A stretch of 64,000 nt of DNA from Shimia_B sp038527375 (GCA_038527375.1 JBCBFU010000011.1:1-64000), one strand, 5' to 3'; positions 8,154 through 16,023 are shown, counted from the stretch's first letter. Notes: generated by a model from the letters alone, not told the origin. Numbers and translations are program-made.

Positions 8154-8582
8154 TTACCAGTGGCCGGTGTTTTCCATGCTGGCCCAGGGTTCCGCCGGGG
8201 CGAGCGCATCGCCCATCTGAAGAAGCTCGATCGAGATATTGTCGGGGGAGCGGACAAAGGCCATGCGCCCATCGCGGGGCGGGCGGTTGATGGTCACGCC
8301 ATTGTCCATCAGGTGCTGGCACATGTCGTAGATGTTTTCGACACTGTAGGCGAGGTGGCCGAAATGGCGGCTGTCGGATGGCAGCGCGTCATCGCCGTCC
8401 CAGTTATAGGTCAGTTCAATCGGGCATTCCTCTTGCCCGGGAGGCGCCATGAAGATCAGGGAGAAGCGCCCGGATTCGACATCGTTGCGGCGCGTCTCCT
8501 CCAGCCCCAGCAGTTTGTAGAAGGCCATCGATGCCTCCAGATCCTTCACGCGAACCATGGTGTGCAGGTATTTCAGTTTCAT
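8154..8582 (-). CDS. gloA: lactoylglutathione lyase (glyoxalase I), VOC fold
   Basis: Isomerises the hemithioacetal of methylglyoxal and glutathione to S-lactoylglutathione. The 142 residues begin KLKYLHTMVRVKDLEASMAFYKLLGLEE, as in bacterial GloA. The four expected metal ligands are visible: H7, E56 (CPIELTYN), H76 (FGHLAYS) and E119 (SIELLQ). The length suits a homodimer with two VOC modules. It lies upstream of the vWA gene and downstream of the Slam-like gene on the same strand, 43 bases after the latter; no glyoxalase II adjoins it. Confidence 0.92.
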   Translation of the reverse strand: MKLKYLHTMVRVKDLEASMAFYKLLGLEETRRNDVESGRFSLIFMAPPGQEECPIELTYNWDGDDALPSDSRHFGHLAYSVENIYDMCQHLMDNGVTINRPPRDGRMAFVRSPDNISIELLQMGDALAPAEPWASMENTGHW

Positions 8583-8625
8583 TGCGCTGGGCCTTTCGGG
8601 ATCTGTGGTAGTGCAGAGGTGTCGC

Positions 8626-9966
8626 CTAAAACAGCGAGGTCAAGCCGAAGCCGACCGAGAGCGTGTCGGCGTCATAGAGGTCGACCGTGCTTTCGGTGCG
8701 CCGGGCCGAGATTTCGACCGTGGGGGCAAAGCCGTAATAGTTGATGTCACCGAATGTGATGTCGAGTGTGAGCGCGCGGGTGTCATCCGTGCGCTGGCCA
8801 AAGAAGATGGGCTGCGGGTAGTCGCGCGTCTCGAAAAAGGCGGTGAGGCGGGTGTTGGTGCCGATCCAGGCCTCGCGCGGTGCATAGCTGAGGCTGAGGC
8901 TGGCTGCGTCATAGTCGATGGTTGCACTGTCGGAGGCCTTGTCGGCCAGGCGGGCCGTGGCGGAAAAGACGCCTTGGCGTGCGCGGGCCGTCCATGTGGC
9001 AGACAGGGCGTTGAGTGTCGAGGACCGTATATCGGCGTCGAGCCGGTCCTGGATTTCGTATTCGTAGCGCAGGCTGAGGCCTTGGCGGGGCGACAGCGCC
9101 CGTGACCAGTCGAGGGTGAGGCCCCGGAAGTTCGACAGGGGATCGCCGCCCGACCAGCTTTTGCCAAAGGATATTGTGTGGCCAACCCGCGCCTTGGGCA
9201 GGGCGTAGCGGGTGCGCCAGCCCAGTTCGACCTCCTGAAAGGCGAAGTCCGAACCGCTTGCGTTGGGGGCGGTTGCCTGCGCTTCGTCCGACAGGGTGTA
9301 GTGCCGCGTGATGCCCGCGAAGGTCAGCGCGTGCGAGGTGCGGCCCGAGGGTGGCAGGCTGTAGGTGAGGCGCGCCGCGGCGCTGTATTCCACGCCCGAT
9401 AGCGCCAGCGATGTGCCGCTGATCGTGCCGCCGTGCACCTGTTCGGACCGGGCGCCGCCGTTGATGTTGTTGGTGGGTTCAATTCCGAAATCCAGCCGCA
9501 CATGGAGCGGCGTGTTGGCGCGCAGCTGCCGCAGGCTGATGGCGGCGGTGCGTTTGGCGGACGCGTTGGGCGCGACCTGATAGGCGCGGCGCAGCCAAAG
9601 CTGGGCGAGCGTCTTGCGGTTGTCAGCGCTGAGCGCGCGGGCAGTGACCATCGCGCTGGCGTAGCGATCATTGGGGGTTTTTGCGGCGGCCCATGCCTTG
9701 CGCCCCGCGCGGGCGGCGGGGGTGGCCTGGCCCATCATCAGGTGTGCCTGCGACAGGCCCAGCCACGCGGGCACGTCGCCCGGTTGGGCGGTCAACACGG
9801 CCTGCGCGGCATCGGCTGCGGCCGCGGGATTGCCCGATTGCAGCAGGACGAAGATCAGATCGCGCGCCGCGTCCACGCTGATCGCGGTGGCGGGTGGCGA
9901 CGGTTGCGCAGTGGCCTGCAACGGGGCCAGGGCCACCAGCAGCCCAAGGAGGCCCGCACGCAACAT
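8626..9966 (-). CDS. Slam-like outer-membrane surface lipoprotein assembly modifier
   Basis: Predicted outer-membrane protein of 446 residues. A signal peptide (MLRAGLLGLLVALAPLQATAQ) is followed by a periplasmic TPR-like region (about 25-150, with VLTAQPGDVPAWLGLSQAHLMMGQATPAARAGR). A C-terminal beta-barrel of alternating short strands runs from about 165 to the terminal GFGLTSLF, which ends in phenylalanine as barrels do. The join LRQLRANTPLHVRLDFGIEPTNNINGG is typical of the DUF560/Slam family, which moves lipoproteins to the cell surface in Neisseria and relatives. The gene starts 4 bases after the stop of a lipoprotein gene, its probable substrate. A generic TPR porin is the alternative. 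Confidence 0.78.
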   Translation of the reverse strand: MLRAGLLGLLVALAPLQATAQPSPPATAISVDAARDLIFVLLQSGNPAAAADAAQAVLTAQPGDVPAWLGLSQAHLMMGQATPAARAGRKAWAAAKTPNDRYASAMVTARALSADNRKTLAQLWLRRAYQVAPNASAKRTAAISLRQLRANTPLHVRLDFGIEPTNNINGGARSEQVHGGTISGTSLALSGVEYSAAARLTYSLPPSGRTSHALTFAGITRHYTLSDEAQATAPNASGSDFAFQEVELGWRTRYALPKARVGHTISFGKSWSGGDPLSNFRGLTLDWSRALSPRQGLSLRYEYEIQDRLDADIRSSTLNALSATWTARARQGVFSATARLADKASDSATIDYDAASLSLSYAPREAWIGTNTRLTAFFETRDYPQPIFFGQRTDDTRALTLDITFGDINYYGFAPTVEISARRTESTVDLYDADTLSVGFGLTSLF

Positions 9967-9970
9967 GGCG

Positions 9971-10915
9971 CTAGCGCTCGATGATGAAGACACCGGTTTC
10001 GCGGATCGTTTCGGCGTCGATATTGGGGTCATATCCCGGCGCCGTATCCGCCCATTCGCCTTCGACGACGACATAGCCCACGATCTCTTCCCCGTTGGGG
10101 CCTGCAAAATACCCGGTCCATTCCCCGCTCTGCGCGTCGGAGCCGTCGGTGTTCCGCACGTCCGATGTGCCGTCGATGATGGTCTGGGCGTCAACGTCGA
10201 TATCGCCCTGGTTCAACTGCAGGGAGGCAAGCGCGCCGACCTCGTTGCCGTCGTTGTCGTACAGGGTGCGACCCGTGACCGAGCCGATGGCGGACCCGCC
10301 GGTGTCGAGGTCGAGGAGGTCAACCTCGAGATTTGCGGTGCCGACGACAAAGCCGACATCGCCGTCCCCCGCGCCCCCGTTGCCCACCACGCGGGTGCCC
10401 ACGTAATCGCCGGTATAGATATAGCTTTCGGGCTGCGCGGCGGGCAGGCCGCCTTCGGAGCGTTCGATATAGGACCCGCCGTACCCGAAATCACCGAAAT
10501 TCCCGGTGGCCACCGTTCCGCCGAAGGAATAGCCCGAACTGCTGGACAAAATGACGGCGAGATAGGTGAAGCTGCCGCCGGTCACGCTGGGCGACTGGTA
10601 GAACGGAATGCCCGTCGTCCCGATTGTGCCCTCTTCCGCGTAGGCATTGCCGGTTTCGTCGGTGTTATCGAAGGGCAGGTTGTTGATGACGATCGTGTTG
10701 GTCGCCGCGTCGTAGACAAAGGAATTCGCCGTCAGGTTCCGGTCGGTGTCGAACAGGAAGGCGGTGTTGTTGGTGGTGACGGGTGCGGTGTCTTCGACCG
10801 TGGCCGCGTCCGAGGTGATCTCGCTCCCTGCGATGAAGATGCTGCCGCTGCCGCCACACCCTTGCAGAAGGGCTGCACCGGCAAGGACGGCAAAAACATG
10901 GGCGCGCTGGAGCAT
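9971..10915 (-). CDS. lipoprotein, TbpB-like barrel, predicted Slam substrate
   Basis: Predicted surface lipoprotein of 314 residues. The signal peptide ends in a lipobox, LLQGC, with the acylated cysteine at 20, followed by the flexible tether GGSGS. The C-terminal half is glycine- and aspartate-rich beta structure ending in SGEWTGYFAGPNGEEIVGYVVVEG, which resembles the C-lobe barrel of transferrin-binding protein B-like lipoproteins. The ATG at 10915 has GAGG eight bases upstream; a GTG six codons earlier is less likely. The gene ends 4 bases before the Slam-like gene, an arrangement known for Slam-substrate pairs. No TonB-dependent receptor lies nearby, so the ligand is unknown. Confidence 0.75.
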   Translation of the reverse strand: MLQRAHVFAVLAGAALLQGCGGSGSIFIAGSEITSDAATVEDTAPVTTNNTAFLFDTDRNLTANSFVYDAATNTIVINNLPFDNTDETGNAYAEEGTIGTTGIPFYQSPSVTGGSFTYLAVILSSSSGYSFGGTVATGNFGDFGYGGSYIERSEGGLPAAQPESYIYTGDYVGTRVVGNGGAGDGDVGFVVGTANLEVDLLDLDTGGSAIGSVTGRTLYDNDGNEVGALASLQLNQGDIDVDAQTIIDGTSDVRNTDGSDAQSGEWTGYFAGPNGEEIVGYVVVEGEWADTAPGYDPNIDAETIRETGVFIIER

Positions 10916-11088
10916 GGGTCGACCTCTAATCACTCGAGGGACTGTTTCGCCAGCGACAACAGTGCTGTCAATCGCGAAGCCGTGCCGGATGGCGCACCTG
11001 CGGTCCCTGGAAACAGGATATGGCGGTTTGCGGCGTTTGTCAGCGCATATATAGTAAAGATCGACTCAGCGAGCGGGGGATACGCGGG

Positions 11089-11997
11089 ATGCCGCTTTCA
11101 AGCGACCAGAAGGCCCAGATCGAGGCGCAGCGCGCGCAGACCGCCCAGACTCGTCGCGCCGTCAGCCCCGGCATGGAAGCGCGGCTGTACACGGCGCATG
11201 AGGTGCTGGACCACGGCTTTGTCCGCGTTATCGACTATATGGGCGACGACAGCGCCATCGTGCAGGCCGCGCGGGTGTCCTACGGCGAAGGCACCAAGCA
11301 TGTCAGCAATGACGAGGGGCTGATCCGCTACCTGATGCGGCACTGGCATTCGACCCCGTTCGAGATGTGCGAGATCAAGCTGCATGTGAAGCTGCCGGTC
11401 TTTGTGGCGCGGCAATGGATCCGGCACCGCACGGCCAATGTGAACGAATACTCCGCGCGGTATTCCATTCTGGATCGCGAGTTTTACATCCCCGCGCCCG
11501 AACACCTTGCTGCGCAGTCGGTGGTCAACAATCAGGGGCGCGGGTCCGTGCTGGAAGGGGCCGAGGCCGCGCGCGTGCTCGACATCCTCAAGGGCGACAG
11601 CGACCGGGCCTATGACCATTACGAACAGATGATCAGCGACGAGGGTCAGCAAGGTCTGGCGCGCGAGCTGGCGCGGATGAACCTGCCCGCGAATGTTTAT
11701 ACGCAGTGGTATTGGAAGGTGGACCTGCACAACCTGTTCCACTTCCTGCGGCTGCGGGCCGACAGCCACGCGCAATACGAGATCCGCGTTTATGCCGATG
11801 AAATCTGCAAGATCGTCGCGGATTGGGTGCCTTTGGCCTATCGCGCGTTCGAAGACTATCGCCTTGGCGGGGCCACGATGTCGGGGCGCGCGATGGAGTG
11901 CGTGCGCCGCATGATTGCGGGCGAAGAGGTCACGCAAGACAGCTCGGGCATGTCCAAGGGCGAGTGGCGCGAGTTTCAGGCAGCAATTTCGGGTTAG
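11089..11997 (+). CDS. thyX: FAD-dependent thymidylate synthase ThyX
   Basis: Makes dTMP from dUMP using methylenetetrahydrofolate and FAD. The 302 residues contain the diagnostic RHRX7S motif: RHR at 112-114 and Ser at 122 in RHRTANVNEYSARYS. Other family segments are HWHSTPFEMCEIKLHVKLPVFVARQW and the C-terminal LFHFLRLRADSHAQYEIR. The ATG at 11089 follows a GCGGGGG-rich stretch. An extra N-terminal 25 residues (QIEAQRAQTAQTRRA) is usual in alphaproteobacteria. It stands alone, divergent from the surface-lipoprotein operon. Confidence 0.96.
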   Translation: MPLSSDQKAQIEAQRAQTAQTRRAVSPGMEARLYTAHEVLDHGFVRVIDYMGDDSAIVQAARVSYGEGTKHVSNDEGLIRYLMRHWHSTPFEMCEIKLHVKLPVFVARQWIRHRTANVNEYSARYSILDREFYIPAPEHLAAQSVVNNQGRGSVLEGAEAARVLDILKGDSDRAYDHYEQMISDEGQQGLARELARMNLPANVYTQWYWKVDLHNLFHFLRLRADSHAQYEIRVYADEICKIVADWVPLAYRAFEDYRLGGATMSGRAMECVRRMIAGEEVTQDSSGMSKGEWREFQAAISG

Positions 11998-12302
11998 TCC
12001 GCGCCGCGCATCGCCAGCGGCGGTTTGGGGCAGTCGGGGCACATGGGGAAATGGCAGGGCTGCTTCCCCGTCACCCAGCCCGTCCCCACGCGCGCGGTAT
12101 CGGACCGCGCGCAGGCGTGCGGGCAAAGGCAGGCCGCGACGCCTCAGCGCCGCACCTAGCAACGCGCAGGGCGACCCCCTGTCACGATACAAACAGCATC
12201 CATTTTGATCGGGGTGCGGACCCGCGCGCGACGCGAATGGCGCCACGCGATTTGGTCGCGCCCAAGCGGGCGCGGGCCTAATTGTCTTGCAGGGTCAGAC
12301 GC
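11998..12302. other. 305-base gene-free stretch between thyX and the cold-shock gene
   Basis: No confident gene. It holds a 7-bp inverted repeat (CGCGCCC at 12257-12263, GGGCGCG at 12268-12274) just downstream of the minus-strand cold-shock gene, which could end its transcript although no T-run follows. On the minus strand a short frame ending at 11994 reads ...GKQPCHFPMCPDCPK..., cysteine-rich but too short to call. Confidence 0.5.
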
Positions 12303-12509
12303 TTACAGCGCCTTGAGTTCACCCGCCATCGTCCGGCCATCACGGCCTTCGATGATCTCGAATTCAACCTTTTGGTTGTCTGCAAGCCCAGTCATCCCGG
12401 CGCGTTCAACGGCCGAGATGTGGACGAAGATGTCTTTGCCACCACCCTCGGGCTCGATAAAGCCAAAGCCTTTGGTGGTGTTGAACCATTTGACGGTGCC
12501 GGTCGCCAT
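12303..12509 (-). CDS. cold-shock domain protein, CspA family
   Basis: Single cold-shock domain of 68 residues that binds single-stranded RNA or DNA and melts secondary structure. It begins MATGTVKWFNTTKGFGFIEP, with RNP1-type KGFGFI at 13-18, and has the RNP2 motif DIFVHIS near 26-32. The ATG at 12509 has a strong AAGGAGA ribosome-binding site about eight bases upstream, which decides against a longer start. Whether it is cold-induced or constitutive cannot be told; many Rhodobacterales carry several copies. Confidence 0.95.
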   Translation of the reverse strand: MATGTVKWFNTTKGFGFIEPEGGGKDIFVHISAVERAGMTGLADNQKVEFEIIEGRDGRTMAGELKAL

Positions 12510-12626
12510 GCCGCTGTCTCCTTGTCGTCCCGCCTGCGGGGAAGCGGGTCTTGCGGGCGCGCGGTTGTGCGGCCCTGACGAAACACCTAGGTGAGTTTTG
12601 CAAAAGGCAAGCGACATCAGGAGACC

Positions 12627-12944
12627 GTGATCGTGCAGATATATGGCATCAAAACCTGCGATACCTGCCGAAAAGCCCTAAAAGCGCTGCCCGATGCAGA
12701 GTTCGTGGACGTGCGCGTGGACGGAATGCCGCAGGACATTCTGTTGGCCGCCCATGCGCGGTTTGCGGATGCGTTGGTCAACCGCCGGTCGACCACGTGG
12801 CGCGAGATGTCCGAGGCCGAGCGCGGCGGCGATCCTCTGACGCTTCTTCGGGCGCATCCGACGCTGATGAAGCGGCCATTGATCGTGTCGGGGGAGACCA
12901 TGACACTTGGCTGGTCTGCCGAGATCGCGGGGCAGTGGTCATGA
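12627..12944 (+). CDS. ArsC/YffB-family thioredoxin-fold protein
   Basis: Thioredoxin-fold protein of 105 residues related to ArsC, Spx and YffB. It begins VQIYGIKTCDTCRKALKAL with a CDTC pair at 11-14, and has the family segments ALVNRRSTTWREM and HPTLMKRPLIVSG. YffB-type proteins are suggested to be glutathione-dependent thiol reductases. The catalytic arginine triad of true arsenate reductase is not clear, and no ars genes adjoin, so I do not call it an arsenate reductase. The GTG at 12627 follows AGGAG with five-base spacing; a second GTG two codons later is possible. It overlaps the next gene by four bases (ATGA). Confidence 0.8.
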   Translation: MIVQIYGIKTCDTCRKALKALPDAEFVDVRVDGMPQDILLAAHARFADALVNRRSTTWREMSEAERGGDPLTLLRAHPTLMKRPLIVSGETMTLGWSAEIAGQWS

Positions 12945-13309
12945 GGAATGCGGCTCTGACACTGGGTCTGATCGGTGCGCTCTTAGGCCTGATCGTGGGC
13001 TTTTTCAGCTATGGTTATACCGAGGTCGCGGCGGATTACGCCGAGATTACGGAGCTCTTTGGCATGTTCGACAACCCCGGTTTCGTGCGCACGGCGGCGA
13101 TCCTGGGTCCCATTCTGGGCATCGTGGGCGCGGCCATGGCGCGCAGTCGCGCGTTGTGGGGTGGGGTGGCATTGCTGGCCTCGACCGCGCTGATGTACGG
13201 GGCGTTCGGTCTGGGCCTCTTCACGACATTCCCCATCGCGATGACGGGGATTGCCGGTGTGCTGGCCATCGCGGCGGGCAAACCGGACGAGCCCAAGGCG
13301 CATTTTTGA
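12941..13309 (+). CDS. small membrane protein, 122 aa, unknown function
   Basis: Not recognised. About four hydrophobic segments are visible: ALTLGLIGALLGLIVGFFSYGYT, AAILGPILGIVGAAMARS, LWGGVALLASTALMYGAFGLGL and FPIAMTGIAGVLAIAAG. The spacing and glycine-rich helices resemble DUF4064-like small membrane proteins, but I cannot confirm this. It is translationally coupled to the ArsC/YffB-like gene by an ATGA overlap and ends 3 bases before the convergent DoxX gene stop. Confidence 0.72.
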   Translation: MRNAALTLGLIGALLGLIVGFFSYGYTEVAADYAEITELFGMFDNPGFVRTAAILGPILGIVGAAMARSRALWGGVALLASTALMYGAFGLGLFTTFPIAMTGIAGVLAIAAGKPDEPKAHF

Positions 13310-13312
13310 GGA

Positions 13313-13861
13313 TCACGCGTCCGCGCGTTTGAAGAGCAGCCGATCCAGAGAGACTGGCCCGCCCCCGCGGAAGACGAGGATCAGCAGCCCCAGCACCCAG
13401 AACGCCCGTTGATCGAGGATCAGCGCGGATGCATCGCGGTCGAACCAGCCCCCGATGGAGGCCGCATCGAGCCCGTGGCCCGTGATGTCGACGAGGCTTT
13501 GCACGGCGATGAAGCCGATCATGCCCACGGCGGCCAGCCGGGTGGCGAGGCCCAGTACTATCAAGAGCGGCAGGATAAACTCGGCCCATGTGCCCGCCAC
13601 CACAACGGCCCAGTGAAAGAGACCCAGTTGCGAGACGTCATAGCCCGCAGCCTCCATCGCCTTTGGAAAGATCTGGGCATAGGCGCCGAAATCGGGGCGC
13701 ACGATGCCGAGGATGCCGTCGCCCAGTTTGGTCTGGCCCGAGTTCCAGTAGTAGATCAGCAGCACCGCCGCGAAGACAAACCGCGCGAGCGAGGTCAGGA
13801 CGGCCGGGGCCGCAGCGTCGAGCCGGTCAGAGAGGCGGGTGGCAAAAGGGGGCAGGGTCAT
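13313..13861 (-). CDS. DoxX-family membrane protein of the bufferin operon
   Basis: Membrane protein of 182 residues with four or more hydrophobic helices and the DoxX pattern ARFVFAAVLLIYYWNSGQTKLGDG ... FILPLLIVLGLATRLAAVGMIGFIAVQ. It is the last gene of bufA1-bufB1-bufC1-doxX and starts 26 bases after the bufC1 stop. A DoxX gene in this place is found in related operons such as gigABCD of Caulobacter, where its task is unsettled; electron transfer or membrane support for the modified peptide has been suggested for DoxX proteins generally. The function is inferred from context. Confidence 0.85.
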   Translation of the reverse strand: MTLPPFATRLSDRLDAAAPAVLTSLARFVFAAVLLIYYWNSGQTKLGDGILGIVRPDFGAYAQIFPKAMEAAGYDVSQLGLFHWAVVVAGTWAEFILPLLIVLGLATRLAAVGMIGFIAVQSLVDITGHGLDAASIGGWFDRDASALILDQRAFWVLGLLILVFRGGGPVSLDRLLFKRADA

Positions 13862-13887
13862 GGGGGTCTTCTTTGGTCTTCTTGAGG

Positions 13888-14625
13888 TCAGTTTGGGGCT
13901 TGGACCCCGACAATTGCGCCGCGCCCTAGGAGAAGGGCGAGAAGCGCGCCGAGGTCAAACCCGTCCGGCGCATGGTCGAGCGCCGATTGGAGCGCTTCGC
14001 CCGCCATCAGGGCCTGCAGCACGGCTGCCGCGCCTTGGGGCAGGGTGTCGGTGACGGGGTCATATTCGGGGCGGGTTATGAGAACGTCTTGGGCGGCCTG
14101 ACCGGGTTTTGGGCCGCCGCGGTGCATCTGCCAGATGTCGTGGATCGCATAGGGCGACGTGACAACCTGCGTGGCAGGCGCCAGTGCGAGGAGCGTGTCG
14201 CCGAGGTGCTCGGGCGCGATGCGGCCCAGGGCCTGCGGGTCAATCGGTGTTGCGTCCGCTGCGTGATAAGCGTGGCGCAGCCCGAGGTCGATGCGGGCCA
14301 CGTCGGGCAGGTAGGGCAGGTGGGCCACAGGCTCGAACCCCGCGAGGAAGCCGGGCATGTCAGCCCCGTAATGCATCATCATGGGGCTGCTGGGCGGATG
14401 CTGACGCAGGAAGACGCCCGCCATTGCGCGGAAGAATTGGTCTCCGACGAGGGCGTGGATCGACGGGAAGGCGGTGATCAGAGCCTCGGTCAGCGACACG
14501 GCCACGTTGTTGCGGTAGACGGCAAAGCGTTTGCCCGCGGGCTTGCCGTGACCATCGGACAGTCCCGCCGGAACGGGGCGCTCCGGGTCAAGGATTGCAG
14601 TCCGCAGGTCAGTTTGGGTGATCAT
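13888..14625 (-). CDS. bufC1: DUF2063/HvfC-type partner of MNIO enzyme (BufC)
   Basis: Partner protein of the MNIO enzyme, 245 residues. The N-terminal DUF2063 region reads RFAVYRNNVAVSLTEALITAFPSIHALVGDQFFRAMAGVFLRQHPP, the usual first-third signature, and is thought to recognise the precursor peptide. The C-terminal part (ALMAGEALQSALDHAPDGFDLGALLALLLGRGAI) is helical and varies among family members. Its ATG overlaps the bufB1 stop (ATGA), so the enzyme and partner are translated together in similar amounts. Family knowledge: HvfC/BufC proteins form complexes with DUF692 enzymes that modify cysteines. Confidence 0.88.
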   Translation of the reverse strand: MITQTDLRTAILDPERPVPAGLSDGHGKPAGKRFAVYRNNVAVSLTEALITAFPSIHALVGDQFFRAMAGVFLRQHPPSSPMMMHYGADMPGFLAGFEPVAHLPYLPDVARIDLGLRHAYHAADATPIDPQALGRIAPEHLGDTLLALAPATQVVTSPYAIHDIWQMHRGGPKPGQAAQDVLITRPEYDPVTDTLPQGAAAVLQALMAGEALQSALDHAPDGFDLGALLALLLGRGAIVGVQAPN

Positions 14626-15473
14626 GCGGGTACCTTAGACAGCGCACGGTCGGCGCGTTCGGCCTCGGCCCGCAAGGTGGGCCAGTCGGGGACGTCCGTG
14701 TCCCATTCGATCAGCGTCGGACGCGGGCCGGATCGGGCCAAGGTGTAGTCATAGAGCGCCCAGACCGGGTCCACGACCTCGCGCCCGTGGCTGTCGATCA
14801 GGAGGGGCGCGCCGTGGTCATCTTCGTCCTCGTCATGGCCGCCAAGGTGGATTTCGCCCACCAGATCGACGGGGAAGGCGTCAATATAGGCGGTGGGCGA
14901 CATCTTGAGGTTCGTGGCCGAGACAAAGACGTTGTTGACGTCGAGCAACAGGCCACAGCCAGTTGCCTTGGCCACGGCAAAGAGGAAGTCGGTCTCGGAC
15001 AGGGTGCTGTCGTCGAACCACAGGTAGCTCGACGGGTTCTCCAGCAGCATCTGGCGGCCGATGTGGTCCTGTACCTGACTGATGTGGTCTGCGACGCGGG
15101 CCACCGTTTGCGGGGTGTAAGGGAGCGGCAGCAGATCGTTCAGGAAGTGGCTGTCATGGGTCGACCACGCCAGATGTTCCGAGAATGACGCCGGTTTGAC
15201 GCGGTCGCACAGGGTGCGCAGGCGGCCCAGATGGGCCCGGTCAAGCGGGGCCTCGCCGCCGATGGACAGGCCCACACCGTGGACGGAAATCGGGAAACGC
15301 GCCGACAGAAAATCGAGCTGGGCCAAGGGCCTGCCGCCATCGCCCATGTAGTTTTCCGCATGAACCTCGAGCCATCCGACGGGGCCGGGTTCGGCCAACA
15401 GGTCGCTGTAATGCTGGGCCTTGTAGCCCACGCCGGGTGCATTTGGCAGGGAGGGGCGGGTGGCGTCCAACAT
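14622..15473 (-). CDS. bufB1: MNIO-family oxidase (DUF692), bufferin maturase BufB
   Basis: Multinuclear non-heme iron-dependent oxidase of 283 residues. In bufferin systems this family converts cysteines of the precursor peptide to thiooxazole-type rings. TIM-barrel hallmarks are GVGYKAQHYSDLL, WLEVHAENYMGDGG, SVHGVGLSIGG, SFSEHLAWSTHD, LLENPSSYL, LLLDVNNVFVSATN, VGEIHLGGHDE and LIEWDTDVPDW; these carry the His/Glu/Asp residues that hold the iron centre in the family. The ATG at 15473 is the first good start; a TTG 18 codons earlier is unlikely. It follows bufA1 after 134 bases containing a hairpin, and overlaps bufC1. Confidence 0.92.
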   Translation of the reverse strand: MLDATRPSLPNAPGVGYKAQHYSDLLAEPGPVGWLEVHAENYMGDGGRPLAQLDFLSARFPISVHGVGLSIGGEAPLDRAHLGRLRTLCDRVKPASFSEHLAWSTHDSHFLNDLLPLPYTPQTVARVADHISQVQDHIGRQMLLENPSSYLWFDDSTLSETDFLFAVAKATGCGLLLDVNNVFVSATNLKMSPTAYIDAFPVDLVGEIHLGGHDEDEDDHGAPLLIDSHGREVVDPVWALYDYTLARSGPRPTLIEWDTDVPDWPTLRAEAERADRALSKVPA

Positions 15474-15571
15474 GGTGGCGATCTTTCCGTCAGGGGTGCT
15501 TCTTGGGTCTGCGTCCGTGGAAGGCAAAACGCTGTGCTATGGTCAGAGCTTAGCATTTCACGGGGGGAGAT

Positions 15572-15594
15572 GGGGCAGACATTTCGCCTGCCCC
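15572..15594 (-). other. intercistronic stem-loop between bufA1 and bufB1
   Basis: Perfect 7-bp inverted repeat, GGGGCAG / CTGCCCC, with a 9-base loop, 14 bases downstream of the bufA1 stop on the minus strand. No T-run follows, so partial termination or protection of the bufA1 message is more likely than full termination. It would help make the peptide in excess over its enzymes. Confidence 0.6.
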
Positions 15595-15607
15595 AAATTG
15601 GGTCGGC

Positions 15608-15913
15608 TTATGCCGGCAGGTCACGCTCCAGCGCTTCCAGCGAACCCATGCGGGCCGAACCGTCGGCCATTGCGGGCACGTCGATGTCGGCGCAGGTGCC
15701 GGCGGGGACCAGCGTCCAAGCGTTGCCTTGGTAGTCAACGGTCGAGGTGCCGGCGCAGGTGGTGCCGGGGCCTGCGGCGCAGTCGTTTTCGCCAGCCAGC
15801 GACACGCCGTAGCATTTTTCTTGCGCCTGGGCGGTGGCCGAGGTTGCGAACGAGGTCGTCAGGGCAGCTGCGACGGCGCCTGCAACGGCGAGGGTTTTGG
15901 TGGTGTTGGACAT
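15608..15913 (-). CDS. bufA1: bufferin precursor peptide BufA1 (DUF2282)
   Basis: Small exported peptide of 101 residues, the substrate of BufB/BufC. The signal peptide is TLAVAGAVAAALTTSFATSATAQA. The mature part carries four cysteines in the BufA1 pattern: EKCYGVSLAGENDC, then GTTCAG and PAGTCAD. In characterised bufferins these cysteines are oxidatively modified and bind copper or related metals in the periplasm. The region CAAGPGTTCAGTSTVDYQGNAW is strongly typical of the family. The ATG at 15913 has GGAAGAG upstream. Its promoter region (15914-16111) contains large inverted repeats. The last 30 residues (ADGSARMGSLEALERDL) lack cysteine and may be the recognition tail. Confidence 0.92.
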   Translation of the reverse strand: MSNTTKTLAVAGAVAAALTTSFATSATAQAQEKCYGVSLAGENDCAAGPGTTCAGTSTVDYQGNAWTLVPAGTCADIDVPAMADGSARMGSLEALERDLPA

Positions 15914-15994
15914 GGGTCTCTTCCTTCAGTTTGCTGGTGTCGTGCACCATGGTGTGCAGGGAAGAGATGGACCGGTCGGGCGGTCACATGCACG

Positions 15995-16023
15995 TCACGG
16001 ACGCGTGTGACACGCGTCCGTGA
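15995..16023. promoter_or_regulatory. 13-bp perfect inverted repeat upstream of bufA1
   Basis: TCACGGACGCGTG at 15995-16007 and its exact reverse complement at 16011-16023 are separated by TGA. The centre is about 95 bases before the bufA1 start. It could be an operator for a dimeric regulator or a transcript hairpin. A second repeat (GATTTCGG at 16047-16054, CCGAAATC at 16065-16072) and a palindrome CACCATGGTG at 15945-15954 lie in the same interval. Confidence 0.65.

Noticed and set aside
12627..12944. Arsenate reductase.
   Set aside because: The fold matches ArsC/YffB, but there is no ars operon and the catalytic arginines of ArsC are not evident; the YffB-like label is safer.
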